Shown piece after piece: positions 8,090 to 15,652 of a stretch of DNA of 38,244 bases; the stretch's first letter is position 1, and each line of letters begins with the position of its first letter. Both the position numbers and the translations under genes were made by a program. Source of the DNA: CAZEAP01 sp964510315 (GTDB taxonomy: Bacteria > Planctomycetota > Brocadiia > SM23-32); assembly GCA_964510315.1 (NCBI GenBank), contig CAZEAP010000033.1, positions 1 to 38,244 on the forward strand. Reading direction: 5' to 3'. The notes under the pieces were generated by a model, which was not told the DNA's origin, ran no database searches, and saw only the letters and a list, made by a program, of their open reading frames with translations.

Positions 8090-8106
8090 TGCTACCGGCG
8101 TGCCAA
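8090..8106 (-). promoter_or_regulatory. candidate sigma-54 (-24/-12) promoter
   Basis: On the minus strand the element TTGGCACGCCGGTAGCA has exact GG-N10-GC spacing and matches 15 of 17 positions of the YTGGCACGRNNNTTGCW consensus. It lies about 70 bases upstream of the TorF-like ATG. A sigma-54 activator is encoded at 18681-20483. Confidence 0.6.
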
Positions 8107-8361
8107 ACGCCGCGGAGTCCACTGTTTTTCCCGTAAGCTATTCCCTGCGTACGCGTTAGGAACACCACTTCTGGGAGAGGCAGGGCGGGCTGAGCTTCCA
8201 GGTATTGCGCCATGGTAGACCGGCGCCCAACGAGTGAGCACAATGTGGGGGGCGCGCGGCGCACAGCACGTACCCGGACCCCAGCACTTCGCTGCGGGCG
8301 ATGAGAGTCGACGGGGATTTCGGTCCCGCCAGCAGTCTGCCCGACGCATACCTGGTTCCGC

Positions 8362-8922
8362 TCAGCGGGCGCCCGTCGGGGCTCCCTCGGATTCCGGCGT
8401 TCCCCCAGGTTCCCCGCTCAGAACTCCCCGGATGAAGTCGTGTTTTCCCTCCGTGTACGACTTTCGGTCGGCGGGAAACCTGGCTTTGAGTTCCCGCTTC
8501 AGCTCTGCGTATTGGCCGCGTAGCCGGTCGTCCCGCCGGAGGGCGTCCCGGAACCGCAGATAGTTCCTCCACTGATCACCGTTGAGCAGCACCACGTGCA
8601 GGTGAATCGTGCGGACGTCGGGCGCAGAGTCCCGGACGAAAAGGTGCCCGCCCGAATCCCCCGCATCGCCCCTGTAGATGTAGCCGATGCCGGTCAGCCT
8701 CTCCACCAATTCGGGCACAACTTCAAGTGAAGGCAGGGCGGCGGCCGGGTCCAGGACCGGTTTCGCCGGAAGCCCGGGCACGGCCGTGCTGCCGACGTGC
8801 TGGACGTCAACAAGGAGGTCCCCAGCAGTCCGGCGGACGGCCCGGCAGGCCGCCTCTGCGCGCTTCGCCCACTCCGGCTGGTACTCGACGAGCCGTACAG
8901 TGTGTCGTTCCAGCCCGATCAT
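8362..8922 (-). CDS. GrpB/UPF0157 family protein (nucleotidyltransferase fold)
   Basis: This 186-residue soluble protein belongs to the GrpB/UPF0157 family, which has a polymerase-beta-like nucleotidyltransferase fold and no well-defined substrate. The signature HVGSTAVPGLPAKPVLD (about residues 42-58) carries the GS motif and the Asp of the metal site. The usual second acidic position, normally xID, reads LDPAAALP here. The tail motifs HLHVVLLNGDQWRNYLRFRD and KHDFI, also typical of the family, are intact. The ATG at 8922 follows GAAAGGCG. The C-terminal 20 residues are Gly/Pro/Glu-rich and probably disordered. The gene stands alone between two non-coding stretches. Confidence 0.85.
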   Translation of the reverse strand: MIGLERHTVRLVEYQPEWAKRAEAACRAVRRTAGDLLVDVQHVGSTAVPGLPAKPVLDPAAALPSLEVVPELVERLTGIGYIYRGDAGDSGGHLFVRDSAPDVRTIHLHVVLLNGDQWRNYLRFRDALRRDDRLRGQYAELKRELKARFPADRKSYTEGKHDFIRGVLSGEPGGTPESEGAPTGAR

Positions 8923-9089
8923 GCCTCAACGCCTTTCGGACTCTCTCGGCGCGTCGCCAACCACGCGTGCAAACCTGCTAAGCAGTTTGAGGTAAATGCG
9001 TTCCAGTTGCCAAACGCTGCCTCGCGGGGATGCTTCCCCTCATCGGGCAGGTCCGGCGTCCCCGCCATTGCGCCGCGGAGCGGCGCGGT

Positions 9090-9500
9090 CATGAAGGCCA
9101 GGGCTTCAGCCCTGGTGCTTCACTGACCCGACCGCGCCCCTCCGGGGCGCACAATTAGCTTACATGCGCCGGCAACCGGGGCTAAAGCCCCGGCCTCCAT
9201 CACATGGCCCCTGCGGGGCCGGCGCATTCCCGGAACCGTTGCCCGCAAACCGTGCCAGCAGACGGGCCAGGTGCGTTGAACCGAACGAAGAGATTCTTCG
9301 CTCGCTGAAAGGTGCGCTCGCTCAGAAAGATATCCTGGGCGGCATAGCCGAACTGATCGTCCGGCCCCTTGATGATAACGACGCGGGCGTTTGATAGCGA
9401 GGAGGCATCACGTGCAAAACCCTTCAGGCCGGGCGCGGCAGCCCCGGGGCTCGTAGGGCGCAACAAAGAGACGCCGCCCTGCGGGGGCGGCCAGATGTGG
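9090..9500. repeat. cluster of REP-like GC palindromes
   Basis: The gap 8923-9581 holds at least five short palindromes. CCAGGGCT-TC-AGCCCTGG (9098-9115) and CCGGGGCT-AA-AGCCCCGG (9176-9193) share one design: 8-base arms, a 2-base spacer and an AGCCC core. GCGCCCC-TCC-GGGGCGC (9134-9150), GGCCCC-TGC-GGGGCC (9206-9220) and AGCCCCGGGGCT (9440-9451) follow. A 10-base inverted pair (9164-9173 and 9218-9227) encloses two of them, giving a nested, BIME-like unit. The lower-G+C stretch between (about 9270-9410) is open on both strands but matches nothing I know. Confidence 0.65.
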
Positions 9501-9581
9501 CCAGAAGAACGCTTGAACTCCCGCCAGTGCCGCAGCCTTCGCGAACCGGGACTGCCGCCGGGCTGACCGGTCCCGCACTAC

Positions 9582-10274
9582 TCAGTGTCCGACCAGCCGG
9601 GCCACCTCATCGGCGCCGGTCACGCGCACAACGTCCCCTTCGCCGATCTCCAAAAGTTCGGGGCGGTTGTCGGCGGCCACCCGGGCGTCGGAACGGACCA
9701 CGGTCAGCTCAACCTCCGCGTCCTCTTCCAGGATCAGGGCTTCCCGTTGTTCGGTCAGGTTGTTGAAGGCCAGCCCGATCCCGCGCTCAAAGGTGTCCCC
9801 GGTGACGGAACTGTAGTAGCCGGTAGAGCCAAAAGGGGTGGCCGCCACGATGCCGTCGCCGATGAGCACCCCGCCGAGTTCCTCCCCGTTGATGCGCAGC
9901 CGGAAGCGCAGGGCGTGCCGCGGGTCCCGGTTGCGCACGACGACGTCGTTGACGGCCAGCGCGTGGACGTCCCTGCAGCGGTACTGCAGCTTCATTATCT
10001 CGCGGATGCGGGCCTCGCCCCCGGCTATTGTCCCCAACATCTGCTCCAGCGGCTCATCGTGGCACTTGAAGCAGATGCGGCTGTCGCGCACGAGCAGCTT
10101 GGGAATGCCGGGGTAGCGGCGTTCGGCGATGAGGAACGTGCCGTCCCCGCCCAGGGAGAACATGAAGTCGGGGGCGTCCTCGTCGTAGACCAGCCCCGCC
10201 GACTCGGCCCGGCGGCGCACCGGCCCGACCTCCTCCCTGTTCTTCGCGCAGATGGAGAACGTCTTCAGCTCCAT
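9582..10274 (-). CDS. divergent NAD kinase (NAD+/NADH kinase family)
   Basis: This 230-residue cytosolic enzyme is predicted to phosphorylate NAD to NADP. It keeps the catalytic GGDGT (residues 42-46) and the Gly-rich GDGIVAATPFGSTGYYSS (139-156), the counterpart of the usual TPTGSTAYxxSAGG. The NE-motif that binds the nicotinamide ribose reads ND (109-110, NDVVV). The usual GINxGxLGFL stretch after GGDGT is replaced by LLVRDSRICFKCHDEP, with a Cys-x2-Cys-like pair. The protein is shorter than typical bacterial NadK (about 290). Start ATG at 10274 has CAGGAC upstream. It lies 119 bp downstream of the thioredoxin-like gene on the same strand. Confidence 0.75.
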   Translation of the reverse strand: MELKTFSICAKNREEVGPVRRRAESAGLVYDEDAPDFMFSLGGDGTFLIAERRYPGIPKLLVRDSRICFKCHDEPLEQMLGTIAGGEARIREIMKLQYRCRDVHALAVNDVVVRNRDPRHALRFRLRINGEELGGVLIGDGIVAATPFGSTGYYSSVTGDTFERGIGLAFNNLTEQREALILEEDAEVELTVVRSDARVAADNRPELLEIGEGDVVRVTGADEVARLVGH

Positions 10275-10393
10275 GTCCTGACCCTGTGGCTTGCAGAAGT
10301 GTGCTCACGTCAGCCTTCGGCGGACCCCTGCGCGGCGCGCTGCGGCTTCAGCGTGCCCACCGCCCTGTGCAGGACACCGCGCTCCACCTCAGG

Positions 10394-10951
10394 TCACTCG
10401 GGCGCTCCGTGATCCGGGCCTCCGGCGGGGGGCGAAGAGCGAAGATGCTCACGAACCAGCGCCTCCAGTTCTTCCGCCTCGCGGTAGCCCTCCCGGCGTG
10501 CCACCTCCCTGCCTCGGTCAAGAACGACGAGCGTCGGCAGGCCGCTCACCTGGTATTTATCCGTGATCTCGGGCACTTTGGGTGCGTTAACCCTGGCCAC
10601 GCGGAGCTGCCCGGCGTGGCGGTCTGCCAGCGCGTGCAGCGCGGGCAGCATGCGGCGGCAGGGAGGACAATATCGGCTGGAGAAGGCCACAAGCACGGGC
10701 TCTCCCGCTTGCGTGAGCAGTCGCGTGAACATCTCATCGCTGTCCACCTCGACCAGGTATGGACTCCGTGGAAAGGCTTGTCCCGCGCCCAGCAACGCTG
10801 CGACGGCAAACCCGATCGACCCCCCGCAGGCGGCGAGGAGATACGGGAGGTGCACGGCGGCAGGCTTCGATCGCCGCCGTGCCAGAAACTGCCCGGCGCC
10901 GAAACCAAGGGTCGCGCCGAGGAGCAGACCGAATATGCTTTCCGGGCTCAC
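10394..10951 (-). CDS. membrane-anchored thioredoxin-domain protein
   Basis: Two N-terminal hydrophobic segments (about residues 4-22 and 35-55) precede a thioredoxin domain with the active site SSRYCPPCRRM and the cis-Pro loop VSGLPTLVVLD. The CPPC pair suggests disulfide reductase or transfer activity. The topology, with a hairpin of two helices before the domain, is unclear. I prefer the GTG at 10951 because AAGGAG lies 7 bases upstream; the in-frame GTG at 10978 has no such site. The C-terminal tail is Gly/Pro-rich. It is the first gene of a likely two-gene unit with the NAD kinase. Confidence 0.85.
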   Translation of the reverse strand: MSPESIFGLLLGATLGFGAGQFLARRRSKPAAVHLPYLLAACGGSIGFAVAALLGAGQAFPRSPYLVEVDSDEMFTRLLTQAGEPVLVAFSSRYCPPCRRMLPALHALADRHAGQLRVARVNAPKVPEITDKYQVSGLPTLVVLDRGREVARREGYREAEELEALVREHLRSSPPAGGPDHGAPE

Positions 10952-11057
10952 GTGCGTTCTCCTTCGCTTTGCCTCCACGATAAGCGAATCGCCCTCGGCG
11001 GGCTAACGGGAAGGCCGCGGAAGGCGCGTCCGGTGGAGCACGTAACGGTGCCGTGCC

Positions 11058-11086
11058 TTGTGCCGCCGAGGGGAATCAGGTAGATT
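11058..11086 (+). promoter_or_regulatory. sigma-70-type promoter of the small membrane protein
   Basis: TTGTGC (11058-11063), 17 bp, TAGATT (11081-11086). The transcript would begin near 11093, which excludes the TTG at 11090 as start codon of the next gene. Confidence 0.5.
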
Positions 11087-11131
11087 AGATTGGTTACCGA
11101 CCTGCATGTGCATGGGGCGAGCAACGCTACA

Positions 11132-11662
11132 ATGACGAACTGGTCGGGCACCGGTAAGGTCGTCTTCGCCGGCCTGATCGGCGCCACAATCGGGCTGGGG
11201 CTGTTCCTGTGGGTAAGTCCGCTGCTGGGCGGACAGTGCCTCATCATCTGCGATCCCTTCCGTGCGGTGGGTGTCGGCGCAGGGCTGGGTGCACTGCTGG
11301 CGTTGGCCCGGGTGCGGTCCGCCCGTAAGAAGCGCAGGCTGCTCGGCCGGGAAGGAGGGGCTGAGACCTTGAAGAAAAGGAAGCAAAAAAGGGCTCTGTG
11401 GATCGGTGCCGTTTTCTTCTTTCTCATGGCCGTCTTCCCCCCATGGACCGTCACTACTCTCGCCCGCGGTGGCCGTGCGACCCTTACGCACGCCTCCCAC
11501 TACCGTTTCATCTGGCGAGCACCCTCCGTCGACGATGAGGTGGAAGCGGCCTCGGTCGACGGGGAGCGCCTGTTGATCGGGTGGGCGGTGGTGGCTGTAC
11601 TTACCGGAACAGCCGTCATCGGGGCAGAGCTGAGCGCGGAGGAAACGGAAGAATCAGGGTGA
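11132..11662 (+). CDS. hypothetical three-helix membrane protein
   Basis: I do not recognise this gene with confidence. The 176-residue product has a first hydrophobic segment (about residues 10-30), then GGQCLIICDPFRAVGVGAGLGALLAL, which resembles small DUF6132-type membrane proteins. A basic Arg/Lys-rich loop leads to a second segment ending in AVFPPW, a soluble Ala/Asp/Glu-rich stretch and a third segment close to the C-terminus. The ATG at 11132 is the first start downstream of the promoter that is not in the leader, but its ribosome site is weak. It is divergent from the thioredoxin-like gene and 130 bp upstream of the radical SAM gene. Confidence 0.6.
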   Translation: MTNWSGTGKVVFAGLIGATIGLGLFLWVSPLLGGQCLIICDPFRAVGVGAGLGALLALARVRSARKKRRLLGREGGAETLKKRKQKRALWIGAVFFFLMAVFPPWTVTTLARGGRATLTHASHYRFIWRAPSVDDEVEAASVDGERLLIGWAVVAVLTGTAVIGAELSAEETEESG

Positions 11663-11792
11663 ACCCGATCGAACCGCCTGTGTCATCCCCACTTTGTACC
11701 AAGCCGAACTGGCTGCGGGTCCCGTGTGACAGGCGGTCCCGGGCAGCTTGTCCCGGAAACCGTACCGCGAGGAGTGAAACGCAGGAAAGATC

Positions 11793-12683
11793 ATGAACAA
11801 AGCTCTCTGCAATGAGTGTGGCCGGCTGGTCGAGGCGGAGCCGCAGCAACGGGACGGCCGCATCTTGCTGGTCAAACACTGCCCCGAGTGTGGGGTGAAC
11901 GAGACCGTCATCTCCTCGGATGCGGAGCGGTACCTGAAGAAGCGCAAACTCGACGGCGAACACCCGGCCCCGGCGGGCTGTTCGCTGAACTGCCTGGAAT
12001 GCCGCCACAAGAACCAGCCCAGCTTCATATTCGTGGACATCACCAACCGGTGCAACTGTAACTGCCCCATCTGCATAAACAACACGCCGAGCATGGGCTT
12101 CCTGTTCGAGCCGCCGCTGGAATACTTCGAGAAGTTGTTCGAGCATTTCGCGGAGCTGGAGTCCCGACCGGCGGTGCAGCTCTTCGGCGGCGAGCCCACC
12201 GTGAGGAAGGACCTTTTCGAGATCATCAAGATAGCGCAGTCATACGGCCTCCGCGTCCGGGTGGTAACCAACGGGCTGCGCCTTGCCGACGAGGAGTACT
12301 GCCGCAGCCTCGTGGCAACACGCGCCCCAGCCGATCTCCTCCCGAGCGTAGCCGAAGCCCCAGCACTCGTTGTAATGCCGGGTGATCCCGATCTGGTTGC
12401 CACCCCATCCGATGAAATGCCCGTCTATCTTGCTGTAACCCACCGGAAAAACGTCCAGGCTGTTCCAGTACAGACCGATCTGGGGCGTATCGGTAACCGT
12501 AAAGCCGATGTCCACCATCTGAGCCGCATCTTCCACGCGGTGCCGCGCGTACGAGCAGCCCATCGACAGGCACGCCATCGCGCAGACCAGCCACACTACC
12601 CCTGCCCACGGGACCCTTCTGCAGTCCATTCCCGGACCTCCCTGCGAGAGAACCTTCCTGTAGTCGGACAGTATACGAGATAA
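11793..12683 (+). CDS. radical SAM protein, truncated after its FeS/SAM core
   Basis: About 173 residues are genuine. They begin with a zinc ribbon (C6, C9, C30, C33), continue with a second Cys cluster (C63, C67, C70) and then the radical SAM motif C87-x3-C91-x2-C94 in TNRCNCNCPIC, followed by GGEP (132-135) and RVVTNG. This order (Cys-rich N-domain, linker, SAM core) resembles the MJ0619/Tes-like group that modifies lipids or cofactors. Family-like sequence stops near 12311; the open frame to 12683 is antisense to a lipoprotein gene and unlikely to be native. The C-terminal half of the barrel is therefore missing. The ATG at 11793 follows AGGAAAG. Confidence 0.65.
   Translation: MNKALCNECGRLVEAEPQQRDGRILLVKHCPECGVNETVISSDAERYLKKRKLDGEHPAPAGCSLNCLECRHKNQPSFIFVDITNRCNCNCPICINNTPSMGFLFEPPLEYFEKLFEHFAELESRPAVQLFGGEPTVRKDLFEIIKIAQSYGLRVRVVTNGLRLADEEYCRSLVATRAPADLLPSVAEAPALVVMPGDPDLVATPSDEMPVYLAVTHRKNVQAVPVQTDLGRIGNRKADVHHLSRIFHAVPRVRAAHRQARHRADQPHYPCPRDPSAVHSRTSLRENLPVVGQYTR
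12240..12629 (-). CDS. lipoprotein of unknown function, 3' end lost
   Basis: The ATG at 12629 follows GGGAGGT by 7 bases. The product has a lipoprotein signal: a charged start, hydrophobic core and the lipobox LSMGC (Cys near residue 25), so it should be anchored to a membrane. The mature part (VGYSKIDGHFIGWGGNQIGI) resembles no family I can name, though it has an outer-surface composition. Sequence of this kind ends near 12305; the remainder of the frame to 12240 is antisense to the radical SAM gene. Both converging genes therefore lose their ends at the same point. Confidence 0.5.
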   Translation of the reverse strand: MDCRRVPWAGVVWLVCAMACLSMGCSYARHRVEDAAQMVDIGFTVTDTPQIGLYWNSLDVFPVGYSKIDGHFIGWGGNQIGITRHYNECWGFGYAREEIGWGACCHEAAAVLLVGKAQPVGYHPDAEAV

Positions 12684-12699
12684 GTTCCGGCGGTGTCGA
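12670..12699 (-). promoter_or_regulatory. sigma-70-type promoter of the lipoprotein gene
   Basis: On the minus strand: TCGACA (12699-12694), 18 bp, TATACT (12675-12670), about 40 bases upstream of the ATG. Confidence 0.5.
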
Positions 12700-12963
12700 A
12701 AGAACCACCGGCCCCGGGCATGCACGGGAAGTATGCCGCCCTCGCGCCGTTTGCTCCCTGTTGCGATCAAGAGCACACGCCCGATAAAACCCGGGCCGTC
12801 TCCCGTGAGGCGGAACTGTCGAGGGGGGCTGTTGGAGGGTCAGGGAGGCCCACGGGCGGAGCAGTTGAGAGCCACCCCGACCGGGCGCCATTGCGGAGTG
12901 CGCGCCGCACGTCGGCGTTGGCGACCGCGCCCGCGCTCAGGAACACTCCGGCTCGGTGGTGGG
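12700..12963. other. intergenic, nothing recognised
   Basis: No conserved gene, terminator or repeat is visible between the lipoprotein promoter and the beta-mannosidase stop. Frames run through on both strands without family features. Confidence 0.4.
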
Positions 12964-15471
12964 TCAGGACCGGGGACGTTGAGTGGCGTCGTTGAGGGGA
13001 CGGGCCGTCACTCGTTCGAGCAGGTCCGGCGGGCCGGCGGCGGGGATACCCCGGACCTGCCCCGGCAGGAGGTGAAAGTCGTTGTCCTCCAGCCGGACGC
13101 CGGCCGGCGCGTCCAGGTGAACTCCCCATGCGAAGGCGTCGGTCCGCACCGTGACGCCCTCGCCGTCGGGGCCGGGTTCGCACCGCACCGACGCCGCCGG
13201 CAGGGGCAGACGATTGAAGTAAAAGCCGGTGAGGAAAAGGCGGTTGCGGGACAGCACTTGGCCGTCCCGCTCCAGCCGGGCGAAGGCCACCCACCTCTCC
13301 CGCCGTCCGGAGGGCACCTCGAGGCGGCGCGCGCAGAGCGCGGCGTTGGGGGGTGCCTGGGCCGGGACTTTCTCGGAGCGGACCTCTCCGGTGCGGAGGT
13401 CGACCCAGCCGCACGTCAGTTCGGCCTCAACGGCCTTGAGCCGGTCGTTGACGAGCCAGACCTCGACGTCCTGCTCCCCGGCCGCCAGGCTGACCAGCAC
13501 CGGGGCGAAAGCACGCCGCACGGCGTAGAAGGCGGGCTTGCGGTTCAGGTAATAGTCGACGACGCTCCAGCCGACCTCGCCCCAGCAGTCGGAGAACATC
13601 CAGAAAAGCGCGCCGGCGGTGCGGAACTTGCGCCGCCGCCAGTGTTCGAGTGAAAACTTCAGGGCTTCGGCCTGGACGGCCTGTGAGAAGCGGAGGTAGT
13701 CGTGGAGGGACAGCTTCTCGGCGGGCCGCCAGTAGCGCTTCAGTGCTTCCTGGTTAGTGCCCTTCTCGAAGCGATTGTTGTGGAACTCCCAGGCCGGCGA
13801 GCCGCGCTCCATCTGATCGCAGGGGAGATAGCGCCGCAGGCTGTCCGCGGGGGGCGGGGACAGGACGCCGTATTCAGTGATGAACTTGCCGCGGTCCTCG
13901 GCATAGCGGCTGTAGTCCACGCGCTCGGCGACGGTGGGCGCCAGGATGGAGACGTCCCAGGCGTGGCGGTTGCCCTCGAGCTGAGTGTTGGGGTCTTCCC
14001 CGCCGTAGGGGCTGGAGGGGCGGTACGGACGCGTAGGGTCGAGGCGGCCGAGGACTTCCGGCAGCAGTTCATCGTATATCTGGATGCCGTGGCAGCGTTC
14101 GGCAGCTTTGCCCTCCCCCTGACGCTGGTAGTGGATCCACTGGTTCTCGTTGTTGCCGCACCACAGGGCGATGCAGGGATGATTGCGCAACCGGCGCACG
14201 GCCTTCTCCGCCTCGGCGCGGACCTCGGCCATGAACTCCTCGTCCCGGTCGGGGTAGTAGGCGCAGGCGAAGGCGAAATCCTGCCAGACCAGTACGCCTC
14301 TCTCGTCGCAGAGCCGATAGAACAGGTCGTCTTCGTAGACACCCCCGCCCCAGACGCGGAGCATGTTGAAGTTCGCCTCCCGGGCGGCCGACAGCAGCGC
14401 TCCGTAGCGGGACGGACTGACGCGGGCGATGATGGAGTCGGCGGGCACCCAGTTGGCGCCCTTGCAGAAGACTTTCCGCCCGTTGACGGCCACCACGAAG
14501 GAAGTGCCCTCCTCTCCCAGCGGCTCCTGGAGCAGTTCCACCTCCCGCAGGCCGCAGCGGAAGGCGGCCCCGTCCAGCCTCTCGCCGCCCGAGCGCAGCT
14601 CCGCCGAGACGTCGTAGAGCGCCGGTTCGCCGAGGGGTGCCGGCCACCAGAGGTCGGGCTCGGGGATCACCATCTCCCCGCGGAGAGTGTGGCATCCGGC
14701 GGCCACCTCGCCCTCCACGGCGAGGGAGTGCGTTTCATCTCGCTCGAGGGCCAGCTCCAATCGGAGCGGTACGTCGCTTTCCCCGAAGTTCTCCACCTCG
14801 GCCAGCACTTCGAGCCGGGCCGATCCGTCCGCCCGAAGCCGTGTGGCCAGGCAGAGGTCCCTGAGGGCGGCTCTGCGGTAGCAGCAGAGCGTCACGTCGC
14901 GCCAGACGCCGCAGGTCAGCAGCCGGGGCGCCCAGTCCCACCGGAAGGTGAACTGGGGCTTCCGGATCCACATCCGGGGAAGCTCGTCGCCCGCGCTGCT
15001 CATCGAGTAGTCCTCGACGTTCCTATGGGCGGCGGCGCGAAGTCCGGCGTCGATCCGGACGATCAACAGGTTCCCGCCCGCCGCGGCCGCCTCGGTGACG
15101 TCGAAACTATGGCCGACCAATGCGTTGTTGGAATGTCCCACGGGCTGCCCGTTCAGCCAGACGTCGGCCGTGCAGTCCAGCCCGGCGAAGTGCAGCTCTA
15201 CGCGGTCGAGGAGGTGGCCGGGCGCAAGCTGGAACCGGCGGCTGTACCACCAGTCCTTCCCCTCCATCCACAGGCAGTCCTCGGCGTTGCGGCCCCACAG
15301 CGGCTCGTCGATGATGCCCGCCTCCAACAGATCGAGGTGGACGTCTCCGGGCACCCGGGCCTCCACCCGGCGCTCCGGCGGGAGGCCACCGGTGGCCCAG
15401 CCTCTCGCCTCCCCTTCTCCGGGCTCGCACCACGTCAGCCCCCAGCGGCCGTTCAGGTTCAGGTTGTGCAC
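12964..15471 (-). CDS. beta-mannosidase, glycoside hydrolase family 2
   Basis: This 835-residue GH2 enzyme removes terminal beta-mannose from mannans or N-glycan-type cores. It has the N-terminal sugar-binding domain (about 1-180, with FAGLDCTADVWLNG), an immunoglobulin-like domain (about 200-320) and the TIM barrel with FCKGANWVPAD, LRVWGGGVYE and VWQDF. The acid/base is E442 in WCGNNENQ and the nucleophile E533 in ITEYG, both intact. No signal peptide is visible, so it acts in the cytoplasm or is exported otherwise. The GTG at 15471 follows GGGAGAAA. It has its own promoter and is divergent from the PfkB kinase gene, with which it could cooperate in sugar use (inference). Confidence 0.95.
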   Translation of the reverse strand: MHNLNLNGRWGLTWCEPGEGEARGWATGGLPPERRVEARVPGDVHLDLLEAGIIDEPLWGRNAEDCLWMEGKDWWYSRRFQLAPGHLLDRVELHFAGLDCTADVWLNGQPVGHSNNALVGHSFDVTEAAAAGGNLLIVRIDAGLRAAAHRNVEDYSMSSAGDELPRMWIRKPQFTFRWDWAPRLLTCGVWRDVTLCCYRRAALRDLCLATRLRADGSARLEVLAEVENFGESDVPLRLELALERDETHSLAVEGEVAAGCHTLRGEMVIPEPDLWWPAPLGEPALYDVSAELRSGGERLDGAAFRCGLREVELLQEPLGEEGTSFVVAVNGRKVFCKGANWVPADSIIARVSPSRYGALLSAAREANFNMLRVWGGGVYEDDLFYRLCDERGVLVWQDFAFACAYYPDRDEEFMAEVRAEAEKAVRRLRNHPCIALWCGNNENQWIHYQRQGEGKAAERCHGIQIYDELLPEVLGRLDPTRPYRPSSPYGGEDPNTQLEGNRHAWDVSILAPTVAERVDYSRYAEDRGKFITEYGVLSPPPADSLRRYLPCDQMERGSPAWEFHNNRFEKGTNQEALKRYWRPAEKLSLHDYLRFSQAVQAEALKFSLEHWRRRKFRTAGALFWMFSDCWGEVGWSVVDYYLNRKPAFYAVRRAFAPVLVSLAAGEQDVEVWLVNDRLKAVEAELTCGWVDLRTGEVRSEKVPAQAPPNAALCARRLEVPSGRRERWVAFARLERDGQVLSRNRLFLTGFYFNRLPLPAASVRCEPGPDGEGVTVRTDAFAWGVHLDAPAGVRLEDNDFHLLPGQVRGIPAAGPPDLLERVTARPLNDATQRPRS

Positions 15472-15511
15472 GGCTTTCTCCCGCTGTAAGTAGTCTCAAC
15501 CGGCGCGACGG

Positions 15512-15540
15512 ATTCTACGCGCTGAGCGCTGCTCCTGCAA
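15512..15540 (-). promoter_or_regulatory. sigma-70-type promoter of the beta-mannosidase
   Basis: On the minus strand: TTGCAG (15540-15535), 17 bp, TAGAAT (15517-15512). It is back to back with the PfkB promoter. Confidence 0.6.
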
Positions 15541-15562
15541 AGGAGGCTACGCAAAGGCCGTC

Positions 15563-15590
15563 TTGATTCCGCGGGCACTTCCGCTACACT
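15563..15590 (+). promoter_or_regulatory. sigma-70-type promoter of the PfkB kinase
   Basis: TTGATT (15563-15568), 16 bp, TACACT (15585-15590). It places the start near 15597 and supports the ATG at 15653 over the upstream in-frame start at 15563. Confidence 0.5.
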
Positions 15591-15652
15591 GGGCCGTGCC
15601 GTCGGCGCGGGGCGGCGGCTCTTGTGGCTCAGCGTGCGGAAGGGAATTGGGC

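Larger units (their letters stand above)
8020..8361. other. intergenic region upstream of the porin-like gene
   Basis: Apart from the sigma-54-type element and the dyad listed separately, I see nothing coding in 8110-8361. Frames open on both strands but show no family features. Confidence 0.4.

Noticed and set aside
9200..9466. Small frames in the palindrome-rich gap
   Set aside because: Open on both strands, no ribosome site, and part of the sequence is palindromic repeat.
11090..11131. Earlier TTG start for the small membrane protein
   Set aside because: It lies before the predicted transcript start.
1315..12305. A simple invertible segment between the first two junctions
   Set aside because: Inversion would join two 5' halves tail to tail again and restore no gene; I also saw no long inverted repeat at the two ends.
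13702..15489. Long plus-strand frame opposite the beta-mannosidase
   Set aside because: Low-complexity translation without motifs; the minus strand has both GH2 catalytic residues.
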